A stretch of 47,808 nt of DNA, taken from positions 17,029 through 64,836 of the forward strand of contig NZ_LIPP01000119.1 of NCBI RefSeq assembly GCF_001418335.1, in the 5' to 3' direction. This document shows positions 38,326-46,828 of the stretch, piece by piece. Under the pieces are notes generated by a model. That model was given only the letters and a program-made list of their open reading frames with translations, did not search any database and had not been told where the DNA came from. The position numbers and the translations under genes were made by a program. Origin of the DNA: Streptomyces aurantiacus (GTDB lineage: Bacteria; Actinomycetota; Actinomycetes; Streptomycetales; Streptomycetaceae). The first letter of the stretch is position 1. Every line of letters starts with the position of its first letter.

Positions 38326-41184
38326 ATGGGGCGTACCGAACCCGTGCCGTCCATGGCGGAGATCATTCGGCAGCGCAGGCGGTCCGGCTTCGTCGGGCGG
38401 GGCGGGGAACGGGCCGCGTTCCGGGAGAACTTCGCGTGGTCGCCCCGCGACGAGCGGCACCGGTTCCTCTTTCACGTACACGGTGACGCCGGCGTCGGGA
38501 AGACCTTCCTCGTCAGGGAGTTGGAGCAGGTCGCCCAGGAGTGCGGGGCGCACACCGCGTACCTGGACGAGGCCGTCGGGAGCGTTCCTGAGGCGATGGG
38601 CGCCGTCGTCGAGCAACTCGGGCGGCAGGGGCACCGGTTCAAGGAGCTGGAGCGGCTCCTCGTGACGCACCGCGAGCGCCGGCACGAGGCGGAGGCGGCC
38701 TCCGTGGCGACGCTGGAGCCCGAGCCCGAAGGGCCGACGACGGCGAGCATGCTGGTGGCCCGCGCGGGGATCGCCGGAATCGGACTCGTACCCGGCGCCG
38801 GGCCCCTCGCCCAGATCCTCGACGCCCACCAACTCGCCGAAGGCACCGACCGGTTGCGGGCCGGACTGAGCGCACGCCTGCGCAGCCAGGACGACGTGCA
38901 GCTGGTGCTCTCACCGGAGAGCGTGCTCACACCCGTGCTGCTGCGCGAACTCACCGACGCGGCGGCCACCGTGCCGTGGCTCGTGCTCTTCTTCGACACC
39001 TACGAGCGCACCGGACCCTTCCTCGACGACTGGCTGCGCGACGTGATGACCGGCGACCGCTACGGGGCCGGGCTGCCCGGCAACGTCGTCGTGGTCACCG
39101 CGGGACAGCGCCCGTTCGACACCTCTCGCTGGGGCGGCCTCGCGGACTTCGTGACGGACCTGCCCCTCGCCCCCTTCACGGAGAGCGAGGCCCGCGGGCT
39201 GCTCGCCGGCCGGGGCGTCGTCGCCGAGCCGGTGGTGGCGGAGGTGCTGCGCCTCACCGGCGGACTCCCGGTGCTCGTGTCGACGCTCGCCGAAAGCCGC
39301 CCCGCCGACCCGGACGACATCGGCGACCCGAGCGCCACCGCCGTCGAACGGTTCCTGAAATGGGAGCCCGACCCCGTACGGCGGGCCACCGCCCTGGCTG
39401 GCGCACTGCCCCGGCGTCTGGACGCGGACGTGTTCCGGGCGGCGGTGGACTGCGGTGAGCAGGAAGCGGCCGGGCTTTTCGCGTGGCTGCGCGGGCTCCC
39501 GTTCGTCAGCGACCGCGGCGACAGCGTCCAGTACCACGACGTCGTACGCGCACCGATGCTGCGGCTGCAGCGACGGCACTCCCCACGCGGGTGGGCGCAG
39601 CGGCACGCGCGGCTCGCCGAGACGTTCGAGCGCTGGCGCACCGAGGCCGAGGCCCCGCTCGCGGCAGACGAGCTGTGGGGTGACCCGCAGTGGCGTGCGC
39701 TGCGGCTCGCCGAGTCCTACCACCTGCTCTGCGCACAGCCTCGTACCGCGTTGCCGCGTGTGCTGCGGGATGCCGTCGACGCCTGCAACTGGGGCGACAC
39801 GCCTGCCCAGCGCTGGGCGCAGGTACTGGCCGAGGCCGGTGCGGACACGGACGCGCCCGCCCTCGCGACGTGGGGGCGCGACCTGCTGGCGGCCCTCGCG
39901 GCCGGCGGGGTCGTCGACGCCCTCGGCCTGCTGCTCGGCCGCGCCGGGCTCGACGTGCCCGGACAGGCGGTCGCGCGGGCGGTGCGCGGCAGCGCGCTGC
40001 GGGACAGCGGCGAGTACCGGCGCGCCCTGGCCGAACTCGACCAGGCCCTCGCCCTCGATCCGTCGCTGGCGCGCGCCCACCGCAGCCGGGGCATGACCCG
40101 CGGTGAATCCGGCGACCACCCGGCCGCCCTGCGCGATCTCGACCGGGCCCACGAACTCGACCCCGACAACGCCCGGACCCTCTCCATCCGGGGCGAGTAC
40201 CACCGCATCCTGGGCCACCACGAGGAAGCGATCAGCGATCTGGACCAGGCCGTCGCCCTCGCTCCGGCCCGGGACTTCGCGTGGGCGTCACGGGGTGCGA
40301 CGTACAACAGCCTCGGACAGTACGAGAAGGCGCTCGCCGATCTCGGCCGGGCGCTGGAGCTGAACTCCGGCTACGCCTGGGCGCTGGCCCGCAGGGCCCG
40401 CGTATGGCGTTCGCTCGGCGAACCCGAGCGGCAGCTCGCGGACCTGGACCGGGCCGTCGAGCTCAAGCCCGAGTCGGCCTGGATGGCCTGCGAACGGGGC
40501 GACGCCCTGCGCGGCGCCGGCCGCCACGAGGAGGCCGTCACCGACTACGACCGGGCGCTCGCTCTGGACGAGGGGTACGCCTCCGCGTACGCGAGCCGCG
40601 GTGTGTCCCAGTGGCGGCTGCTCCGCCCGGACGAGGCCCTGGCCGATCTCGACCTGGCCCTCGAACTCAACCCGGACTATCCCTGGGCCCTGTGCCAGCG
40701 AGCCACCCTCCACCTCCAACTCGGCGCGCACGAGCGCGCGTTGGCCGGCGCCGACCGGGCGGTGGAACTGCGCCCCGACGACGCGTGGACCCGTACGTGC
40801 CGGGGCCGGGCGCTGACCGCCCTGCGCAGGTTCGCCGAGGCGCGCCGGGATCTGGACCGCGCCCTCGAAGTCGATCCCCGGTACGCGGGTGCCCTCGGCC
40901 TGCGTGGCGAAGTCCTCTACGAACTCGGCCTGCACCGGGAGTCGATCGCGGACTTCGAACGATTCGTGGATCTGGGCCCGACCCCTGGCACGGACAACTC
41001 CGACCTCGCCCGGCTGGTCGACCTGGTGAACGACTTGCGCAGCCGCCGGACTTCCGAGGACGACGCCTCCCTCGTACCCCTGCTCTCCCGCGACGTGGAG
41101 ATCCGGGACAGAAGCGGAGCGGCCGCTCCCGGGGTCAGCGGAGCCGGTCCACGTACCGGTCCGTCCCCGGCACCGTCGGAATGA
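38326..41184 (+). CDS. STAND-like P-loop ATPase with ten TPR repeats
   Basis: A 952-residue protein. FVGRGGERAAF then HGDAGVGKT (Walker A, residues 53-60) mark an AAA/STAND-type NTPase; VPWLVLFFDTYERT is the probable Walker B. A winged-helix-like middle follows (RRATALAGALPRRLDADVFRAA). From about residue 560 there are ten 34-residue TPRs (GEYRRALAELDQALALDPS is typical). The plan sensor-NTPase-repeats is that of signalling or immune STAND proteins, but no effector domain (nuclease, TIR, protease) is seen, so regulation is as likely as defence. AAGGCGGAG precedes the ATG. Its last 50 bp overlap the convergent gene. Confidence 0.75.
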   Translation: MGRTEPVPSMAEIIRQRRRSGFVGRGGERAAFRENFAWSPRDERHRFLFHVHGDAGVGKTFLVRELEQVAQECGAHTAYLDEAVGSVPEAMGAVVEQLGRQGHRFKELERLLVTHRERRHEAEAASVATLEPEPEGPTTASMLVARAGIAGIGLVPGAGPLAQILDAHQLAEGTDRLRAGLSARLRSQDDVQLVLSPESVLTPVLLRELTDAAATVPWLVLFFDTYERTGPFLDDWLRDVMTGDRYGAGLPGNVVVVTAGQRPFDTSRWGGLADFVTDLPLAPFTESEARGLLAGRGVVAEPVVAEVLRLTGGLPVLVSTLAESRPADPDDIGDPSATAVERFLKWEPDPVRRATALAGALPRRLDADVFRAAVDCGEQEAAGLFAWLRGLPFVSDRGDSVQYHDVVRAPMLRLQRRHSPRGWAQRHARLAETFERWRTEAEAPLAADELWGDPQWRALRLAESYHLLCAQPRTALPRVLRDAVDACNWGDTPAQRWAQVLAEAGADTDAPALATWGRDLLAALAAGGVVDALGLLLGRAGLDVPGQAVARAVRGSALRDSGEYRRALAELDQALALDPSLARAHRSRGMTRGESGDHPAALRDLDRAHELDPDNARTLSIRGEYHRILGHHEEAISDLDQAVALAPARDFAWASRGATYNSLGQYEKALADLGRALELNSGYAWALARRARVWRSLGEPERQLADLDRAVELKPESAWMACERGDALRGAGRHEEAVTDYDRALALDEGYASAYASRGVSQWRLLRPDEALADLDLALELNPDYPWALCQRATLHLQLGAHERALAGADRAVELRPDDAWTRTCRGRALTALRRFAEARRDLDRALEVDPRYAGALGLRGEVLYELGLHRESIADFERFVDLGPTPGTDNSDLARLVDLVNDLRSRRTSEDDASLVPLLSRDVEIRDRSGAAAPGVSGAGPRTGPSPAPSE

Positions 41185-42022
41185 ACGGCGCCACCAGCTC
41201 CACCCGGCCCAGGCCGGTTTCGGCCACCGGGGCGGCCAAGCTCGCGAAGTACCCCTCCCAGCATTCCCGCGGGTCCGCCTCCAGGAACCACAGCAACGTC
41301 AGCCGCGTATCGACCCCCTCGACCTGCTTCACGTACGTCATGCGGTCGCCGGGGAGCGGGGTCGGGCGGAAGACCGTGACCAGGGCGGCGGGGGAGCCCG
41401 CGAGGTGTCCGGGGAGGTGGCGGGTGCGCAGCCACTCCAGCAAGTCGGCTCGCTGGGCGGGCGATTCGGCGTCGACGACCTGCAGCACCAGGCCCGCGTA
41501 GGGGTGGTCCAGCGCGTGGAAGTCGCGCGGCCCGGCGGCCCCGTCCCGGTACACCGTCGCCTCGTGGTCCTGGAACGCCGTGAAGACGTGCGTACGGTCC
41601 TGGTAGACGCGCCCGTCCCTGTTCAGCCGCTTGTTGATGCCCACGGTCCACCTCATGTGGTCGTCGTAGCGGCCCTCCGTGACCCAGTACGTCGAGAGGT
41701 AGCAGCCGGCGGTGACCGGCTGGGCGACCGCGGACTTCTCGGGGTAGCGCAGGAGCTGGAGATCGCGGGTCGCGACCCAGCGGCGGCCCGCGTACATCCA
41801 GGGCATTGCCAGCGCGCCCGCGTAGTAGTGATCGTCTTCGTACCAGCGGTTGTACGCGTACTCGTGGCCCGGATGCGGCTCCACCATGGTGATCAGGGCA
41901 TGGCCGGGACGCACGCCGTACGGGCCGACGGCGGCCAGTTCCGCGTACACCGCGCTCCGCGTGTCGATCCGCCTGTCGATCGCTGAGCCGTCTGGTGTGT
42001 CACTCGGTGTGTCATCGAGCAT
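41135..42022 (-). CDS. Conserved protein with EthD/Dabb-like ferredoxin folds
   Basis: A 295-residue protein of no named function. The first half has EYAYNRWYEDDHYYAGALAMPWMYAGRRWV, like the NRWYxxxH motif of EthD-type dimeric alpha/beta barrels. The second half repeats the theme (GLVLQVVDAESPAQRADLLEWLRTRHLPGHLAGSPA). A duplicated ferredoxin-like fold is therefore likely, as in small oxygenase, isomerase or EthD-like proteins. GGGGAGC is just upstream of the ATG, after a long purine-rich leader. Divergent from an SDR with the CTGACGG operator between, which places it in the proposed catabolic regulon. Confidence 0.6.
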   Translation of the reverse strand: MLDDTPSDTPDGSAIDRRIDTRSAVYAELAAVGPYGVRPGHALITMVEPHPGHEYAYNRWYEDDHYYAGALAMPWMYAGRRWVATRDLQLLRYPEKSAVAQPVTAGCYLSTYWVTEGRYDDHMRWTVGINKRLNRDGRVYQDRTHVFTAFQDHEATVYRDGAAGPRDFHALDHPYAGLVLQVVDAESPAQRADLLEWLRTRHLPGHLAGSPAALVTVFRPTPLPGDRMTYVKQVEGVDTRLTLLWFLEADPRECWEGYFASLAAPVAETGLGRVELVAPFIPTVPGTDRYVDRLR

Positions 42023-42026
42023 GGTG

Positions 42027-42077
42027 CTCCCCTTCTTCCCTTTCTTCCTTCTTCTTCTCGCTCTTCCTTCCTCCTCC
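42027..42077 (-). other. Polypurine leader tract (minus strand)
   Basis: On the plus strand, 42027-42059 is 33 nt of pure pyrimidine, then one G, then 17 more pyrimidines. On the minus-strand mRNA this is a nearly uninterrupted purine leader ending in the ribosome site of the Dabb-like gene. It offers many Shine-Dalgarno-like words and no secondary structure. Confidence 0.6.
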
Positions 42078-42090
42078 GGACGCCCCTACT

Positions 42091-42105
42091 CTGACGGACC
42101 GTCAG
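42091..42105. promoter_or_regulatory. CTGACGGACCGTCAG operator in a divergent promoter
   Basis: A perfect 7-1-7 palindrome, identical in all 15 bases to that at 9154-9168, 33 kb away. It lies 29 bp before the SDR start and between divergent genes, so it may control both. Confidence 0.68.
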
Positions 42106-42134
42106 GTCAGCCGCCAGAGCCGGGAGGCCCGCAC

Positions 42135-42920
42135 ATGTCAGTGCTCCAGGGCAGGACCGTCGTCGTGTCGGGGGTCGGGGCCGGGCTCGGTCACCAGGTC
42201 GCCGCGGCCGTCGTGCGGGACGGCGGGAACGCCGTCCTGGGCGCCCGCACGGAGGCGAACCTCGCCAAGGCCGCCGCCGAACTCGATCCCGACGGCGCCC
42301 ACACCGCGTACCGGGCCACCGACATCACCGACGAGGTGCAGTGCGAGGCGCTCGCGGCCCTTGCCCGCGAACGGTTCGGGCGGCTCGACGCGGTCGTCCA
42401 TGTCGCCGCCTGGGACAGCTACTTCGGCGGTCTGCAGGACGCGGACTTCGCGACCTGGGCGGCCGTGCTCGACGTGAACCTGCTCGGCACGCTGCGGATG
42501 ACCCGCGCCTGCCTGCCCGCGCTGAAGGAGCGCGGCGGGTCCGTGGTCGTCATCGGCACGCAGTCGTCCGTCGCCGCCCCCTCCCAGGTGCGACAGGCGG
42601 CGTACGCGGCCTCGAAGGGCGCGCTGACCAGCGCGATGTACTCCCTGGCGCGGGAGCTCGGGCCGCACCGCGTCCGGGTGAACACCGTGCTGCCCGGCTG
42701 GATGTGGGGCCCTCCCGTGGAGGCGTACGTCCAGTTCACCGCGTACACCGAGGGCGTGCCGGAGGCCGAGGTGCTGGAGCGGCTGACGTCGCGGATGGCG
42801 CTGCCCGAGCTGGCCACGGACAAAGACGTGGCGGACGCCGCGGTGTTCCTGGCGTCGGACCGGGCGCGGGCGATCACGGGGCAGTCTTTGCTGGTCAACG
42901 CGGGGGAGCTGATGCGATAG
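42135..42920 (+). CDS. SDR family oxidoreductase in the CTGACGG regulon
   Basis: A 261-residue SDR: VVVSGVGAGLGHQVAAAVVRDGG is the cofactor loop (V-G-A-G-L-G), LGARTEANL follows beta-2, VVIGTQSS carries the catalytic Ser, and YAASK the Tyr/Lys pair. TVLPGWMWGP is the PG motif after beta-6. It oxidises or reduces an unknown alcohol/ketone. GGGAGG lies upstream of ATG 42135. The palindrome before it is the same as that before the LLM at 9236. A sodium:solute symporter follows after 150 bp. Confidence 0.83.
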   Translation: MSVLQGRTVVVSGVGAGLGHQVAAAVVRDGGNAVLGARTEANLAKAAAELDPDGAHTAYRATDITDEVQCEALAALARERFGRLDAVVHVAAWDSYFGGLQDADFATWAAVLDVNLLGTLRMTRACLPALKERGGSVVVIGTQSSVAAPSQVRQAAYAASKGALTSAMYSLARELGPHRVRVNTVLPGWMWGPPVEAYVQFTAYTEGVPEAEVLERLTSRMALPELATDKDVADAAVFLASDRARAITGQSLLVNAGELMR

Positions 42921-43070
42921 CCGCCACACAGAAGGTTCAGAGACATGAACTGAGGTCAGTAAGTAGAACTATTTTACCCCCCCTTGACTGTCGGGGATGT
43001 TGTCGCGGTCACGCCATCGAACCCACGATGAGCGGGCGCTTCCACGACCCACGACCCTGGGAGGGGGCAC

Positions 43071-44639
43071 ATGAACAGTCTCGACTGGGCCGTGCTCATC
43101 GGCTACTTCGGTGTAATGGTCGCGATCGGTGTCTGGTCCCACAAACGGGTCGACAACGTGAGCGACTTCTTCACCGCCGGCGGCAGGATGCCGTGGTGGC
43201 TGTCGGGCATCTCGCACCACATGTCCGGTTACAGCGCGGTCATGTTCACGGGTTACGCGGCCATCGCCTACACGTACGGCGTCACTTCCTACGTCACCTG
43301 GTCCTTCCCCATCGCCATCGGCGTCGCGATCGGTGCGAAGACGTTCGCGCCCCGGCTCAACCGGGTGCGCTCACGGCTGCACGTGTCCTCGCCGCTGGAG
43401 TACCTGAAGAACCGCTACAACCTGCCCACCCAGCAGGCGCTCGCCTGGTCCGGCGTCCTGCTGAAGATCGTGGACGTGGGCGCCAAGTGGGCCGCCATCG
43501 CGACCCTGCTCTCCGTCTTCACCGGCGTCTCGCTCAACATGGGCATCCTCATCACCGGTGCCGTCACGGCGATCTACTGCACGGTCGGCGGGCTCTGGGC
43601 CGACGCGCTCACCGAACTCGGCCAGTTCATCATCCAGTTCGTCGCCGGCATCGCGATGCTCGTCGCCGTCATGGCCGAACTGAACGGCTTCAGCACCCTG
43701 TGGAGCGTCTGGGACGAGCCCGCGCTCGACGGCCACACCAAGCCGCTGGCCGGCCCGTACATGATGGTCTTCCTGATCGCGTACCTCTTCATCAAGACCT
43801 TCGAGTACAACGGCGGCATGTGGAACCAGGCCCAGCGCTACATGGCCACGGACTCCGCGAAGTCCGCCACGCGCTCGGCCACCCTGTCCGCCGCGCTCTG
43901 GCTGATCTGGCCACTCGTGCTGTTCTTCCCGATGTGGGTCGCGCCGCTGATCGTCAAGACCGACGTACCGGCGGATTCCTACGCACTCATGGCCGAACAC
44001 CTCCTGCCGCACGGGCTGTTGGGCCTGGTCATCGTCGGGTTCTTCTCCCACACCATGGCGATGTGCTCCTCGGACGCCAACGCCATCGCGGCCGTCGTCA
44101 CCCGCGACATCATGCCCGCGGTATCGCGCAAGGCGCGCGAGTGGGACACCCGGGTGGGGCTGCTGGCCGCGCGCTGGGCCACGCTGCTCTTCCTCGGTCT
44201 GTCGATGGCCATCGCGACCCAGGTCAACTCCGCCTTCTTCGGCGACATCATCACCGTCGTCATCAAGTGGGTCGCCGGACTGATGGGCCCGATCGCGATC
44301 CCGCTGATGCTGGGCCTGCTCCCGTGGTTCCGCAAGAGCGGTCCGACGGCCGCGCTGATCAGCTGGGGCCTCGGCCTCGTCACCTTCTGGCTGGTCAACT
44401 ACCCGATCAGCTGGAACGTCGACGGTGGGGTCCCGCTCCAGTACCAGGTGTCGATCCCGCTCGCGGTCTCGCTCGTCCTGTACATCCTCATCGGCTACGT
44501 GAAACCGGAGGACACCCCGGAACGGGACGCGCTCATCGCGAAGATCAACTCGGACGACGGCGGATCCGCCGCCGCGGCGGTGCCGGCCCCGGCCGGTCCG
44601 GCGGAGGACGACGTGGTGGGCGCACCGGCCAAGGACTGA
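43071..44639 (+). CDS. Sodium:solute symporter family transporter
   Basis: A 522-residue permease with about 13 hydrophobic segments, beginning with the SSS-type GVWSHKRVDNVSDFFTAGGRMPWWLSGISHHMSGYSAVMFTGYAAIAY. Later segments include GMWNQAQRYMATDSAKSA and the sodium-site-region helix GLVIVGFFSHTMAMCSSDANAIAAVV. The C-terminal tail is Ala/Pro-rich and cytoplasmic. It should import an organic solute (sugar, acid or amino acid) with sodium. GGGAGGGGGC precedes the ATG. It lies 150 bp after the regulon SDR on the same strand; substrate uptake for that pathway is an attractive guess only. Confidence 0.85.
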   Translation: MNSLDWAVLIGYFGVMVAIGVWSHKRVDNVSDFFTAGGRMPWWLSGISHHMSGYSAVMFTGYAAIAYTYGVTSYVTWSFPIAIGVAIGAKTFAPRLNRVRSRLHVSSPLEYLKNRYNLPTQQALAWSGVLLKIVDVGAKWAAIATLLSVFTGVSLNMGILITGAVTAIYCTVGGLWADALTELGQFIIQFVAGIAMLVAVMAELNGFSTLWSVWDEPALDGHTKPLAGPYMMVFLIAYLFIKTFEYNGGMWNQAQRYMATDSAKSATRSATLSAALWLIWPLVLFFPMWVAPLIVKTDVPADSYALMAEHLLPHGLLGLVIVGFFSHTMAMCSSDANAIAAVVTRDIMPAVSRKAREWDTRVGLLAARWATLLFLGLSMAIATQVNSAFFGDIITVVIKWVAGLMGPIAIPLMLGLLPWFRKSGPTAALISWGLGLVTFWLVNYPISWNVDGGVPLQYQVSIPLAVSLVLYILIGYVKPEDTPERDALIAKINSDDGGSAAAAVPAPAGPAEDDVVGAPAKD

Positions 44640-44650
44640 ACGGCGGCGCG

Positions 44651-44706
44651 CTCGTACCGTACGACCTGCCCGTACGACCTGCTCGTACGGTTTACCCGTA
44701 CGACCG
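44651..44706. repeat. CGTACGACC tandem repeat after the symporter
   Basis: CGTACGACCTGC at 44658 and 44671, then diverged copies CGTACGG (44684) and CGTACGACC (44697), at 13-bp steps. It is non-coding and lies directly before a terminator hairpin. Confidence 0.5.
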
Positions 44707-44707
44707 T

Positions 44708-44741
44708 GAGGGTGGCCGCTTCTCGCCGAGCGGCCACCCTC
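44708..44741. terminator. Strong bidirectional terminator
   Basis: A perfect 13-bp stem, GAGGGTGGCCGCT (44708-44720) with complement at 44729-44741 and an 8-nt loop, between the convergent symporter and ADP-ribosylglycohydrolase-like genes. Confidence 0.75.
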
Positions 44742-44773
44742 CACGCCGGTCAGGCGGTCGGCCGGTCAGGCGG

Positions 44774-45943
44774 TCAGCCTCGGGCGGTCAGGCCCGCCGG
44801 GACCGGCGTGGTGCCCGACAGGGCCGCGTAAGCCCGCGGATAACGGGCCAGCCAGCCCGGTGAGGAGCCCGCCGGGCCGTGCAGCGCCGGGCCCTGGGTC
44901 ATCTCCATCGCGAAGTCGTCCGCGAGGACGAGCATGGTGGGGCGGCCCTCCAACTCGGCCAGCCAGGACGGCGGGAGAGCCGTCTCGCCGTGCAGGGCGC
45001 CGAGCAGCGCGCCGGTGAGAGCGCCGGCGGCCCCCGACGCACCGCCGTGGTTCACCGACAGGCACAGGCCGTGCCGGGTGTCCTCGCCGACCAGCGCGCA
45101 GTACACCGCCACCGACAGCAGCCCCTCGGCCGTGCCGTTCCCGGCCAGATCCTCGACCCGGGCCGGCGTCGGCAGGCCCTGCCGTACGGCACCCAGCGCC
45201 CGTTGCAGCGCCTCGGCGACGGGCTGCTGACCCGGGCGCGCGGCCAGCAACTGCAACGCCCGCTGCACGGCGGTGTCGAGGCTCTCCCCGCGCGCGAGTC
45301 CGTGCACGACGACGGCGAACGCGCCCGCCGACAGGTAGGCCAGGGGGTGGCCGTGCGTCTGTGCCGCGCACTCCACCGCGAGCTGCATGACGAGCTGCGG
45401 CTCCCAGCCGACGAGGAGCCCGAACGGCGCGGAGCGGGCCGCGGCCTCGACGCCGCGCTCGTCGGGGTTCTTGGGCGCGTCCAGCGTGCCCATCGTCTCG
45501 TCGCCGAGGCCGAGCAGGCAGGCGCGCGGGGGCTCACGGCGTGCGTAGAGCCACTCCTCGCGGGCGAGCCACCCGTCCTCCTTGCGCCGTTCGTCGGGGC
45601 CCCAGTCGCGCTGGGTGGCGACCCACCGCAGATACGCCCGGTGCAGATCCGTCGGCGGATGCCAGGCGCCGGTGTCCCGGCGCACCTGGGCCCTTATCAG
45701 GCCGTCGATCGAGAACAGGGTCAGCTGGGTGAGATGCGAGACGGCTCCGCGTCTGCCGTGCTCGTGGGCCAGGTCGGTGAGCCCCTCCGCGCCGTGCGCC
45801 GCCCGGACCTGTTCCATCGAGAGGCCGTCGACGGGCGAACCGAGCACGTCACCCACGGCCGCGCCGAGCAGCGTGCCACGCACCCGGCTGCGGAAATCCT
45901 GCTGTTCGGCGCGGCCCCAGACGGCACCGGCTGTCGCACCCAC
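44774..45943 (-). CDS. ADP-ribosylglycohydrolase homologue lacking metal-binding residues
   Basis: A 389-residue DraG-family protein: FRSRVRGTLLGAAVGDVLGSPVDG at the N terminus, HPPTDLHRAYLRWVATQRDWGPDERR, THGHPLAYLSAGAFA and LADDFAMEMTQGPALHG match Streptomyces ADP-ribosylglycohydrolases. The residues that hold the two magnesium ions are changed. The family's T-D-D-T-Q-M-T appears as SHLTQLT (69-75), and the late G-D-S-D-(S/T)-T-G as GGASGAAG (300-307). Hydrolysis of ADP-ribose is therefore unlikely; it may bind ADP-ribosylated targets or be drifting. The GTG start has AGGAGG 6 nt upstream, so it seems expressed. Confidence 0.8.
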   Translation of the reverse strand: MGATAGAVWGRAEQQDFRSRVRGTLLGAAVGDVLGSPVDGLSMEQVRAAHGAEGLTDLAHEHGRRGAVSHLTQLTLFSIDGLIRAQVRRDTGAWHPPTDLHRAYLRWVATQRDWGPDERRKEDGWLAREEWLYARREPPRACLLGLGDETMGTLDAPKNPDERGVEAAARSAPFGLLVGWEPQLVMQLAVECAAQTHGHPLAYLSAGAFAVVVHGLARGESLDTAVQRALQLLAARPGQQPVAEALQRALGAVRQGLPTPARVEDLAGNGTAEGLLSVAVYCALVGEDTRHGLCLSVNHGGASGAAGALTGALLGALHGETALPPSWLAELEGRPTMLVLADDFAMEMTQGPALHGPAGSSPGWLARYPRAYAALSGTTPVPAGLTARG

Positions 45944-46335
45944 CGAGGCCTCCTGAGTTCCCGATCCGATTCCGTTCGTACGGCCGACAACGCCGACAAC
46001 TCAGCACTGTAATCGAACGGGAACGTTCGGTTGGAAGCCGGAACGGTATGCGAGCGGCGGGCCACTGATCATATTTGTCGGCGATCGGCACGCATTTCCG
46101 TTCGCCCACCACCGAGGAAAGCCGGATCCGCCGGACGACGACGACTTTCATACGCAATACCTGCGCAACATGCGCACAATTGCGGGAGGATCGAGGGAGC
46201 GAAAGATCGAGAGAGCGGGAGGGTCGTCGGGTGCGTGTGTGCGGACAGGGCCGAGCCCCCTCGGCCGGGACGGCGGACCAGTCGAGAGGGCTCTGTTCTT
46301 GCTGTACGTCGTACTGCGCGAGGCGTCTGTCGTTG
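45944..46335. other. 392-bp intergenic region, no gene seen
   Basis: I find no convincing gene. It holds the CGAACG-GGAA-CGTTCG palindrome near the left end and two TGCGCA words (46162 and 46171, each self-complementary) in an AT-richer patch around 46145-46180. Short frames here have neither ribosome sites nor recognisable composition. It probably carries the promoter of the 45943 gene and the downstream region of the DUF397 gene. Confidence 0.5.
46014..46029. promoter_or_regulatory. Palindrome CGAACG-GGAA-CGTTCG
   Basis: A perfect 6-4-6 inverted repeat 71 bp upstream of the ADP-ribosylglycohydrolase-like gene, in its promoter region. It may be an operator or a small leader hairpin. Confidence 0.45.
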
Positions 46336-46536
46336 TCAGACGGCGCCCCGGCTCACTTCTGCCACGAAGGCGTTCCAGGACCTCGCCGGGAAGGCCAGGG
46401 TGGGGCCTTCCACGACTTTGGAGTCGCGGACGGCCATCGCCGCCAGGACAGGGGACTTGACCTCGACGCACGCGCCGTTTCCCTGGGAGTACGAAGACTT
46501 GGTCCACGTGTCCGTGGCGCCTTGCTTGATTGCCAT
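46336..46536 (-). CDS. DUF397 domain protein (Scr2-like)
   Basis: A 66-residue DUF397 protein: WTKSSYSQGNGACVEVKSPVLAAMAVRDSKVVEGPTLAFPARSWNAFVAEV has the signature W-x-KSSYS, ACVEV, and RDSK...L.F....W..F. DUF397 proteins are partners of XRE-DUF5753 regulators; in S. coelicolor the pair Scr1/Scr2 affects antibiotic production and resembles a toxin-antitoxin arrangement. The start at ATG 46536 has GGAGCGAAC upstream; longer in-frame starts lack one. The regulator gene lies 292 bp upstream on the same strand. Confidence 0.87.
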   Translation of the reverse strand: MAIKQGATDTWTKSSYSQGNGACVEVKSPVLAAMAVRDSKVVEGPTLAFPARSWNAFVAEVSRGAV

Positions 46537-46722
46537 GTTCGCTCCGGTAGCCAGTTGCTGAGTTGCTGTCACCGAGTTGCGGGTTCCATCCGGAGCCCAC
46601 GGTTCGGATTCCGCCAAGGTTGTTGCGCCTTGGCGTGATCGACGCTACTCGCCAACTTCGGCGTACGAAGCGACTATTCACTCGACCGGATGACATATGC
46701 CAGCCGAGTCTTCCGTCACGAT

Positions 46723-46743
46723 CGGACAATGGTGTATTGTCCG
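46723..46743. promoter_or_regulatory. Palindrome CGGACAAT-GGTGT-ATTGTCCG
   Basis: A perfect 8-5-8 inverted repeat in the gap between the XRE-DUF5753 gene and the DUF397 gene, 187 bp before the latter. It contains AT-rich half-sites, is suited to an XRE dimer, and may let the regulator control its partner. Confidence 0.55.
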
Positions 46744-46828
46744 CCCCTCTTTCGCCAGAGCGGTCAAATCCGGCCCCGCACCCCTGTCAGCGACTGCCGG
46801 TCCCTGCCAGTGTCTGTCACTCACGCCA

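Noticed and set aside
38911..40221. 436-codon minus-strand frame inside the STAND-like gene
   Set aside because: It is antisense to a TPR repeat region, repeats in the same rhythm and has no recognisable domain.
41850..42134. Longer N terminus for the SDR at 42135
   Set aside because: It would read through the divergent promoter, the polypyrimidine tract and the operator; ATG 42135 has a proper ribosome site and the usual SDR start.
44641..44706. Possible CRISPR-like array in the CGTACGACC repeats
   Set aside because: Units are 13 bp with no unique spacers; it is a short tandem repeat.
46148..46335. A small minus-strand gene in the 46.1-46.3 kb gap
   Set aside because: Candidate frames lack a ribosome site and have no recognisable sequence, and their composition is not codon-like.
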